From WHTB01 sp050699035 (GTDB lineage Bacteria; Actinomycetota; Actinomycetes; Propionibacteriales; Nocardioidaceae): a stretch of 19,113 nt of DNA. Location: assembly GCA_050699035.1 (NCBI GenBank), contig JBOHDE010000057.1:1-19113 (forward strand), given 5' to 3'. Positions 14,174 to 19,113 of this stretch are shown here, in pieces. Under the pieces are notes generated by a model. It ran no database searches and had not been told where the DNA came from. It saw nothing but the letters and a program-made list of their open reading frames with translations. Numbering within the stretch: the first letter of the stretch is position 1; every line of letters begins with the position of its first letter. The position numbers and the translations under genes are program-made.

Positions 14174-14755
14174 ATGACGACGGTGACCGTGAAAGCACCC
14201 GGACGTCTTGAGCTGGTCCGGCAGTTCGTGAACACTCGAGATGTCGAGGCGGGTACGGATGCGCTGGCAACGGCGGATGAGCTGACCGCCTGGCTTCGTT
14301 CGGCGCGGCTGCTGGGGCCGGACGAGGCGGCCGAGTCGCGGGATGTGGCGAGGGTCGTGGCGCTGCGGGAGGCGCTCCGCGATGCGCTGTCGGCCAACCA
14401 CGACGGCGGCGCCATCGACCCGGGTGCGGTGCAGACGATGAACAAGGCTGTCCGCGACGCGAAGATGTCGCTCACCCTCACCGCCGACGCCGGCTGGGCC
14501 CATCGCGCGACCGCGTCAGGCGTGCCGGGCGCGGCCGGGGTGCTGCTCGAGCAGGTCGTCGACGCGATGGCGGCAGGCAGCTGGCAGCGGCTCAAGGTGT
14601 GCGTCAACGACACCTGCCGGTGGGCCTTTTACGACCACTCCCGCGCGCGCTCGGGCAAGTGGTGCTCGATGCAGATCTGCGGCAACCGTGCCAAGCAACA
14701 GACTTGGCGTCAGCGAGAAGGCACGGTACGACGAAGGGCCGCCCGCGACTCGTGA
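14174..14755 (+). CDS. CGNR zinc-finger transcriptional regulator (ABATE domain)
   Basis: A 193-residue protein. The N-terminal part (about 1-130) matches the ABATE-type domain of putative stress-responsive regulators (LELVRQFVNTRD, ADELTAWL, ALREALRDAL). The C-terminal CGNR zinc finger has Cys143, Cys148, Cys164 and Cys169, with the CGNR box at 169-172 followed by a basic tail (KQQTWRQREGTVRRR). It is a likely DNA-binding regulator; the family is little characterised. ATG 14174 was preferred over ATG 14165 because TAGGAT ends 7 nt before it and overlaps the earlier codon, fitting a leaderless transcript. It diverges from the MFS exporter gene and probably regulates both itself and the exporter. 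Its stop codon lies in the loop region of a large hairpin. Confidence 0.88.
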   Translation: MTTVTVKAPGRLELVRQFVNTRDVEAGTDALATADELTAWLRSARLLGPDEAAESRDVARVVALREALRDALSANHDGGAIDPGAVQTMNKAVRDAKMSLTLTADAGWAHRATASGVPGAAGVLLEQVVDAMAAGSWQRLKVCVNDTCRWAFYDHSRARSGKWCSMQICGNRAKQQTWRQREGTVRRRAARDS

Positions 14756-14769
14756 GTCGCGGACGGCCC
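14736..14769. terminator. Large bidirectional hairpin, CGNR gene / PEPCK
   Basis: Two 16-nt arms (14736-14751 and 14754-14769) pair with one mismatch around a minimal loop. The left arm and loop encode the last CGNR codons and the TGA stop at 14753-14755. It stands between convergent genes, 29 bp from the PEPCK stop, and should act on both transcripts. No long T-tract follows on either strand. Confidence 0.75.
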
Positions 14770-14798
14770 CCTTAACGCAACGCCGGGCTATTCGTCTG

Positions 14799-16631
14799 TC
14801 AGGCGCCGAGCCGTGCGCGCAGTCCGTCGAGCTCGGTCCACAGGACGGCGGGCAGCTTGTCGCCGAACTTGCCGAACCACTCGGAGATCTGCGGGAGCTC
14901 CTGCTTCCACTCCTCGACGTCGACGTCGAGCGCGGCGGCGAGCTCCTCGTCGGTCATGTCGAGACCCTCGGTGTCGAGCGCGTCGGCCGTCGGCACGTGA
15001 CCGATCGGCGTCTCCAACGCTGCGGCGTCGCCGTCGAGACGCTCCACGATCCACTTGAGCACGCGGGAGTTCTCACCGAAGCCTGGCCACAGGAAGCCGC
15101 CCTCGTCGTTGCGGCGGAACCAGTTGACGTAGAAGATCTTCGGCAGCTTGGCGGCGTCGTTGTCCTTGCCGACGGTGATCCAGTGGTTGAAGTAGTCGCC
15201 GGCGTGGTAGCCGATGAATGGCAGCATCGCCATTGGGTCGCGTCGCACGACCCCGACCGCGCCGGTCGCCGCTGCCGTTGTCTCCGACGACAACGTGGCA
15301 CCCATGAACGTGCCGTGCACCCAGTCGCGGGCCTCGGTCACCAGCGGGACTGTGGTCTTACGGCGGCCGCCGAACAAGATGGCGTCGATCGGCACGCCCT
15401 TGGGGTCGTCATACTCGGGTGCCAGGATCGGGCACTGCTTGATCGGCGTGCAGTAGCGGCTGTTGGGGTGGCTCGACAGCTCGTCGGAGTCGGGCGTCCA
15501 GTCCTGCTTCTTCCACGACGTCGCGTGCGCCGGCTCGTTCTCCATCCCCTCCCACCACACGTCGCCGTCATCGGTCAGGGCGACGTTGGTGAAGACCGAG
15601 TTGCCCACCTCGATGGTGCGCATCGCGTTGGGGTTGGTCTTCTCGTTCGTACCCGGGGCGACGCCGAAGAAGCCGAACTCCGGGTTGACGGCGTACAGCC
15701 GGCCGTCCTCGCCGATCCGCATCCAGGCGATGTCGTCGCCCAGCGTCTCGACCTTCCAGCCGGGGATGGTCGGCGCGAGCATGGCGAGGTTGGTCTTGCC
15801 GCAGGCACTAGGGAACGCGGCGGCGATGTAGCGGACCTTGCCCGCCGGCGAGGTCAGCTTGAGGATCAGCATGTGCTCGGCGAGCCAGCCCTCGTCGCGG
15901 GCCATCACCGAGGCGATGCGCAGGGCGTAGCACTTCTTGCCGAGCAGCGCGTTGCCGCCGTACCCGGAGCCGTAGCTCCAGATCATCCGCTCCTCGGGGA
16001 ACTGCACGATGTACTTGGTGTCGCTGCACGGCCACGGCACGTCGGCCTGGCCCGGCTCGAGTGGCGCGCCGACCGAGTGCAGCGCGGGTACGTAGCCGGC
16101 GTCGAGCTCCTCCATCCGGCGCAGCACGTCGGCGCCCATCCGGGCCATCACCCGCATCGATGCGACGACGTACGCCGAGTCGGTGATCTCGACGCCGAAC
16201 ATCGGGTGCTCGGCCTCGAGGTGGCCCATCACGAACGGCACGACGTACATCGTGCGGCCACGCATCGAGCCGCGGTACAGCTCGGTCATGGTGGCCTTCA
16301 TCTCGTCCGGGGCGACCCAGTTGTTGGTCGGACCGGCGTCGGCCTCGTCGACCGAGCAGATGAACGTGCGATCCTCGACCCGCGCGACATCGGTGGGGTC
16401 GGAGGCGCACCAGAACGAGTTGGGCTTCTTGTCCTCGTTGAGCCGCACGAACGTGCCGGACTCGACCAGGGCCTCGGTGAGGGCGGTCCACTCCTCGTCG
16501 GAGCCGTCGCACCAGTGGACGGCATCGGGCTGGGTCAGCTCGGCGATCTCCTGGACCCAGGCCAAGATCTTCGGATGCGATGTCGGCGCTGTCGTTTGGG
16601 TGGCTGTCCCTGGCACAGTCTCAGCAGTCAT
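14799..16631 (-). CDS. pckG: Phosphoenolpyruvate carboxykinase (GTP)
   Basis: Interconverts oxaloacetate + GTP and phosphoenolpyruvate + GDP + CO2, linking the TCA cycle with gluconeogenesis in the cytosol. The 610-residue length and motifs fit the GTP-dependent type: the P-loop FPSACGKTNLAM with the active-site cysteine (about 273-284), the metal/kinase-2 segment GDDIAWMRI (299-307), NPEFGFFGVAPGTN, NSRYCTP and FGGRRKTTVPLVTEA. The start at 16631 was chosen because MTAETVPG aligns with the usual actinobacterial N-terminus. An in-frame ATG at 16655 has a better-placed AGGAG sequence and would add eight residues, so it cannot be excluded. The gene stands alone and converges with the CGNR gene. 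Its leader contains hairpins noted separately. Confidence 0.97.
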   Translation of the reverse strand: MTAETVPGTATQTTAPTSHPKILAWVQEIAELTQPDAVHWCDGSDEEWTALTEALVESGTFVRLNEDKKPNSFWCASDPTDVARVEDRTFICSVDEADAGPTNNWVAPDEMKATMTELYRGSMRGRTMYVVPFVMGHLEAEHPMFGVEITDSAYVVASMRVMARMGADVLRRMEELDAGYVPALHSVGAPLEPGQADVPWPCSDTKYIVQFPEERMIWSYGSGYGGNALLGKKCYALRIASVMARDEGWLAEHMLILKLTSPAGKVRYIAAAFPSACGKTNLAMLAPTIPGWKVETLGDDIAWMRIGEDGRLYAVNPEFGFFGVAPGTNEKTNPNAMRTIEVGNSVFTNVALTDDGDVWWEGMENEPAHATSWKKQDWTPDSDELSSHPNSRYCTPIKQCPILAPEYDDPKGVPIDAILFGGRRKTTVPLVTEARDWVHGTFMGATLSSETTAAATGAVGVVRRDPMAMLPFIGYHAGDYFNHWITVGKDNDAAKLPKIFYVNWFRRNDEGGFLWPGFGENSRVLKWIVERLDGDAAALETPIGHVPTADALDTEGLDMTDEELAAALDVDVEEWKQELPQISEWFGKFGDKLPAVLWTELDGLRARLGA

Positions 16632-16655
16632 GCGTACCTGTTCCCTCTCGCGCAT

Positions 16656-16707
16656 CGCGGTGATCTCCTGGCTCCCAGGATGTCACCGACAGCCGCCCGA
16701 GGGCGGC
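16656..16707 (-). promoter_or_regulatory. PEPCK leader with two hairpins
   Basis: On the mRNA strand, TCCTGG-gag-CCAGGA (16680-16666) forms a perfect 6-bp hairpin whose 3' arm contains most of the AGGAG ribosome-site-like sequence before ATG 16655. Just upstream, GCCGCCC-tc-GGGCGGC (16707-16692) is a second perfect 7-bp hairpin. Such leaders can modulate translation, but no regulator is evident. I see no convincing -35/-10 pair further upstream. Confidence 0.45.
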
Positions 16708-16908
16708 GAATTGATGTGGAGTTACGACGATCCGCAACGCTGCGGGGCGCGCAATTGCAGACACCATAGGACCGGACTCTCAGGCCGCGCTAATCGGGGG
16801 GTCGTGAAGTGGCTCACAAAGCCGAAAACCCGCTCTGACCTGGGGTTTTATGCGTTTCGCGGGACACTCTTTGGTACGTCCGGAGGCAAAAGGGGAGCAT
16901 GGCCCGGC

Positions 16909-16989
16909 GTGGCCGATTGGCCACCCAGGAACGGCACGGGACCGTGCCGTTCGCGACCATCCCCACGCCTGCAGGAGTGGGGATGGTCG
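16909..16989. repeat. Cluster of three adjacent perfect hairpins
   Basis: Three perfect inverted repeats follow one another: GTGGCC-gatt-GGCCAC (16909-16924); AACGGCACGG with CCGTGCCGTT around two bases (16930-16951); and 13-nt arms CGACCATCCCCAC (16954-16966) and GTGGGGATGGTCG (16977-16989) around a 10-nt loop. The spacers between hairpins are only 5 and 2 nt. It may be a structured RNA, a protein-binding array or a remnant of a repeat element. Confidence 0.7.
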
Positions 16990-17029
16990 GGTACGGGTGG
17001 GGGTGGGTCGGGTTGAGGCCGACGCCCGC

Positions 17030-17107
17030 TGCATCACCCAACAACTGTCCGAAGATTGCACCAAATCTCGCGGCCGGCGCACCATCTCCGGACAGTTGTT
17101 GGATGCA
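17030..17107. repeat. Palindromic MITE-like element
   Basis: Perfect 14-nt arms CCAACAACTGTCCG (17038-17051) and CGGACAGTTGTTGG (17089-17102) face each other across 37 bp. The match continues outward to TGCATC (17030-17035) and GATGCA (17102-17107) with a 2-nt bulge on the left. The interior contains a degenerate direct repeat (GCACCAAATCTC and GCACCATCTC). The size and symmetry resemble small dispersed palindromic repeats; no transposase is present. Confidence 0.65.
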
Positions 17108-17164
17108 GGCCTGACCTGGCTGCGTAGGCGCCGGCGCCGATTTCGTCTCCCCGAAACCGCACGC

Positions 17165-17170
17165 TAAACT
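17165..17170 (+). promoter_or_regulatory. Probable -10 element of tRNA-Arg(ACG)
   Basis: TAAACT lies 11 nt before the mature tRNA 5' end. A -35 element is not clear; TTTCGT at 18 bp upstream is a weak candidate. Confidence 0.45.
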
Positions 17171-17181
17171 CACCTGGCCCA

Positions 17182-17254
17182 GCGCTCGTAGCTCAACGGA
17201 TAGAGCATCTGACTACGGATCAGAAGGTTGGGGGTTCGAATCCCTCCGAGCGCG
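17182..17254 (+). tRNA. tRNA-Arg (ACG anticodon)
   Basis: A 73-nt cloverleaf. The acceptor stem pairs GCGCTCG with CGAGCGC, the discriminator is G and no CCA is encoded. The anticodon stem TCTGA/TCAGA encloses loop CTACGGA with anticodon ACG at 17215-17217, expected to be edited to ICG to read CGN codons. The T arm has GGTTCGAATCC. Its 3' end is repeated immediately downstream. Confidence 0.97.
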
Positions 17255-17270
17255 CACCTCCGAGCGCGCA
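17243..17270. repeat. Perfect tandem duplication of the tRNA-Arg 3' end
   Basis: CCTCCGAGCGCGCA occurs at 17243-17256 (T-arm end, acceptor strand and two bases beyond the tRNA) and again directly after it at 17257-17270. The tandem 14-bp copy could come from slippage, or be an attachment-site scar left by an integrative element. Confidence 0.85.
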
Positions 17271-17275
17271 AGCAA

Positions 17276-17308
17276 AGCCCCAGGTCACCGCACATCCGAC
17301 CTGGGGCT
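17276..17308 (+). terminator. Terminator hairpin of tRNA-Arg(ACG)
   Basis: AGCCCCAGGTC (17276-17286) and GACCTGGGGCT (17298-17308) form a perfect 11-bp stem with an 11-nt loop, 22 nt after the tRNA. A pyrimidine-rich CTGCTTCTC follows shortly after. Confidence 0.75.
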
Positions 17309-17388
17309 CACTGCTTCTCAACACTGAATTTGCTCACGCGTCTGATACACGGCACCCCCAAACCGGCAAGGGGGTCGTCAGTCGACGG

Positions 17389-17423
17389 AGGCGGCCCACC
17401 GGGGTTCTCCTGGTGGGCCGCCT
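17389..17423. terminator. Strong hairpin downstream of the phosphoesterase gene
   Basis: Arms AGGCGGCCCACCGGG (17389-17403) and CCTGGTGGGCCGCCT (17409-17423) pair over 15 bp with one wobble and a 5-nt loop. It lies 33 bp past the stop codon of the minus-strand phosphoesterase gene and is the likely terminator for it. It may also block read-through from the tRNA side, where GCTTCT follows the stem. A weaker inverted repeat, ACCCCC/GGGGGT (17354-17375), stands just before it. Confidence 0.75.
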
Positions 17424-17455
17424 GCTTCTGTGGGATCAGCCTGTGAGGATGGGGG

Positions 17456-19113
17456 TTATTCGACCTCTGTGCCTGGCAGGGCGGCGCCGGGCACCTCGTG
17501 GGGGAGGTAGATCTTCGGGTCGCCCGGGTACGGCAGGTCCCAGTGGTGGGTTTGGTACCAGGTCCACCGGTTGAACAGCTCCGGGTTGGCGTAGTCGGCC
17601 TGCGCCCACTTGCCGGTGAGGCGCTGCTTCGAGGACCACTTCTCCCACACCTGCGAGTGGGAGACGTACTTGCTGGGAACGCCCGGTGCTGGAGCCACGG
17701 CGTTCGGCCCGGTCGGTGTGTCGAGACCGCATGCAGGCGGAGTCGCGATGTGCTCGGTGAGCGAGACCCGGTTCGCCAATGCCGTGTACGGCGTGAAGTC
17801 CGGCTTCGACTGGAAGGCGTCGTACATCGGAGTCGCCGCGGCGACCTTCTGGTTCAGCGGGTCCGCACCGAGGATCTGCTCGATGGTGCGGACCATGCTG
17901 ATCTGCGAGTAGTACGTCGAGATGGTCTTGCCGTGTACGGCCCAGGGGCTGATGACCTGGATCGGGGCGCGGTGGCCGTCGACATGGTCGGGACCGTTCT
18001 GGCTGTCGTCCTCGACCACGAAGATCGCGGAGTTCTTCCAGTACTTGCTGTGCGAGATCGTCTCGACGATCTTGCCGATCGCGAGGTCACCACCGGCGAC
18101 GTTCGACCGCGGGGTCACCGGTCCACCGGTGTGGTCGTCGGAGAGCCACACCATATTGAAGTCGTCCGGGCCGTTCGTCTCGAAGTCCTGCTTCCAGATC
18201 TGGTAGCGGTACAGATCCGGGATCTGCATGTCGTACGGCGGTGCTGTCGGAAGGGTGATCTCGTTGAGCGACGGGATCGGGGAGCCGTAGTTGCCCTTGA
18301 GCTGAGGGGTGGTCAGCTGCGCCGGGTCGCCGCCGTCCTCGACGCCCTGGTAGGCGCAGTAGTACTGCTGCCAGGTCGAGCCGGCCGGCTTGCCGCTTGA
18401 GGCGTAGACGAACTCGCCATAGTTCTTGGCCGTGTGGCCGGCGTCCTGGATAGCCGTCCATAGGAAGCCCGAGCGCTGGTGGCCCAGGACGTCCTCCTGC
18501 GTGTCGTAGCTGCGGACGTACTCGCCGGCGCTGGACTCGGTGTACTCGGGGTTGTCACCCTGCATGATCCAGTTGTGGCCCTCGGCGGAGTTGGTGCCGG
18601 TGTCGTAGGTGTTGTCGTAGAGGCCGAACTGGCGGGCCAGCGCGTGGATGTTCGGTGTCACATCCTCGCCGAACTGTGCCAGTGTCGGGTCGCCGTTGCC
18701 CTCGGGCATGTCGCCGTGGACCTGGTCGTAGGTCCGGTTCTCCTTGACCAGCATGAAGACGTGCTTGATGGTCGACGGGTCGCCGATCCGCTTCGGCACC
18801 GGGACGGCCGTTGCCTTCTTGCCCGTGGCGTGCTTGACGTCGGTGTCCGAGTCGCCCCAGCCGTTCTGGGCGAACACCGCAGGCGTGTGGGTCTCCTTGA
18901 TCTCGAGGTCGCTCGGCAGGGTGAACCGGGTCAGCGACGCGGTCGTGCCGTGCGTGCCGTGGCCGGTCGCCGGCGTGGTGCCGTACCCCTTGTTGAACGT
19001 GATGAGCGGTCCACGCGCGTCGATGCCGCGGCGGTTGGCCACGACGATCTGGTCGCCGACCGGGAACATGTCCTCGGGGTAGTAGTCGGTCGGGATGAGG
19101 CCGACGTAGCTGA
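17456..19113 (-). CDS. Phosphoesterase-family protein with beta-propeller part (5' end missing)
   Basis: The open frame runs to the window edge, so the N-terminus is missing; 552 codons are visible. The first visible residues (YVGLIPTDYYPEDMFPVGDQIVVANRRGI) look like blades of a YncE/lactonase-type beta-propeller, so the internal Met near 19069 is not the true start. The rest is a phosphoesterase-family (PF04185-like) alkaline phosphatase-superfamily domain: HVFMLVKENRTYDQVHGD near 18765-18712 with the ENR-hydroxyl-D nucleophile region, TPNIHALA, NSAEGHNW near 18590, and the metal-binding VEDDSQNGPDHVDGHRAP near 18020-17970. Such proteins are usually exported; the signal peptide would lie outside the window. 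The substrate is unknown, with phosphodiesters or phospholipids possible by family. A strong hairpin follows the stop. Confidence 0.88.
   Translation of the reverse strand, partial: SYVGLIPTDYYPEDMFPVGDQIVVANRRGIDARGPLITFNKGYGTTPATGHGTHGTTASLTRFTLPSDLEIKETHTPAVFAQNGWGDSDTDVKHATGKKATAVPVPKRIGDPSTIKHVFMLVKENRTYDQVHGDMPEGNGDPTLAQFGEDVTPNIHALARQFGLYDNTYDTGTNSAEGHNWIMQGDNPEYTESSAGEYVRSYDTQEDVLGHQRSGFLWTAIQDAGHTAKNYGEFVYASSGKPAGSTWQQYYCAYQGVEDGGDPAQLTTPQLKGNYGSPIPSLNEITLPTAPPYDMQIPDLYRYQIWKQDFETNGPDDFNMVWLSDDHTGGPVTPRSNVAGGDLAIGKIVETISHSKYWKNSAIFVVEDDSQNGPDHVDGHRAPIQVISPWAVHGKTISTYYSQISMVRTIEQILGADPLNQKVAAATPMYDAFQSKPDFTPYTALANRVSLTEHIATPPACGLDTPTGPNAVAPAPGVPSKYVSHSQVWEKWSSKQRLTGKWAQADYANPELFNRWTWYQTHHWDLPYPGDPKIYLPHEVPGAALPGTEVE

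Larger units (their letters stand above)
16632..17181. other. 550-bp intergenic region without a convincing gene
   Basis: This stretch lies between the PEPCK start and tRNA-Arg(ACG). It holds the PEPCK leader hairpins, an AAAACCC/GGGTTTT inverted repeat (16825-16831 with 16843-16849), the hairpin cluster at 16909-16989, the palindromic element at 17030-17107 and the presumed tRNA promoter. Open frames exist on both strands but lack recognisable domains and run straight through the palindromes, so I regard the region as non-coding. Confidence 0.7.

Noticed and set aside
16954..16989. A possible CRISPR array, because one hairpin resembles a type I-E repeat.
   Set aside because: There is only one copy, no spacer-repeat periodicity and no cas gene; at most it is an orphan repeat-like palindrome.
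16814..17173. A 119-codon minus-strand frame in the PEPCK-tRNA-Arg intergenic region.
   Set aside because: It runs through both palindromic elements, its peptide reflects the repeats (TIPTPAGVG, CIQQLSGDGAPA), it lacks a ribosome site or -10 hexamer near its start, and no family is recognisable.
17182..19113. A possible genomic island inserted at tRNA-Arg.
   Set aside because: No integrase, transposase or phage gene is visible, and the adjoining phosphoesterase gene has composition like the rest of the window; the tandem tRNA end alone is not enough.

Overview
This window is a high-GC stretch of an actinobacterial chromosome. The evidence is a WhiB-family regulator, a bacterial proteasome activator (Bpa) ending in a proteasome-docking tail, a GTP-type PEP carboxykinase, frequent GTG starts, and tRNA genes without an encoded CCA. 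The gene content (pheA, DUF4446, serS, HAD, Bpa, PIG3-type reductase) would fit a Nocardioidaceae/Kribbella-like member of the Propionibacteriales, but that placement is a guess from content alone. Nothing looks like a prophage, plasmid or classical island; most of the window is ordinary core chromosome with compact spacing.

Layout: (1) 1-5116, aromatic amino acid and translation genes: pheA, a DUF4446 membrane-anchored protein, a convergent PAP2 phosphatase/diacylglycerol kinase fusion, then serS overlapping a HAD phosphatase. (2) 5136-7353, a WhiB-like protein with an added C-terminal helix-turn-helix, a second HAD phosphatase, and bpa. (3) 7388-9260, a minus-strand group: a PIG3-type quinone oxidoreductase downstream of a mobA-like/DUF6457 pair, separated from it by a strong hairpin. 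(4) 9308-11460, a nitrilase-superfamily amidase, a polytopic membrane protein, and a free-standing 71-residue biotin carrier domain. (5) 11539-12784, two tRNA-Ser genes (TGA and GCT) bracketing two small unknown genes. (6) 12837-14755, an MFS exporter diverging from a CGNR zinc-finger regulator, with a palindrome-rich 56-bp intergenic region that overlaps the exporter promoter. (7) 14799-16631, PEP carboxykinase. (8) 16632-17455, a hairpin-rich stretch holding tRNA-Arg(ACG), whose 3' end is perfectly duplicated in tandem. (9) 17456 to the end, a beta-propeller/phosphoesterase-family protein cut off by the window edge.

The most general signal is in start sites. About a dozen genes have a TANNNT-like (-10) hexamer ending 6-8 nt before the start codon, which is the signature of leaderless mRNAs. 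A smaller group (WhiB-like, DUF6457, biotin carrier, PEPCK) has Shine-Dalgarno-like sequences instead. Other points worth a second look are the WhiB-HTH chimera between two HAD paralogues, the CGNR/MFS operator, a hairpin that would bury a Shine-Dalgarno sequence upstream of PEPCK, and the palindromic element next to tRNA-Arg. I found no clear new defence or biosynthetic system.
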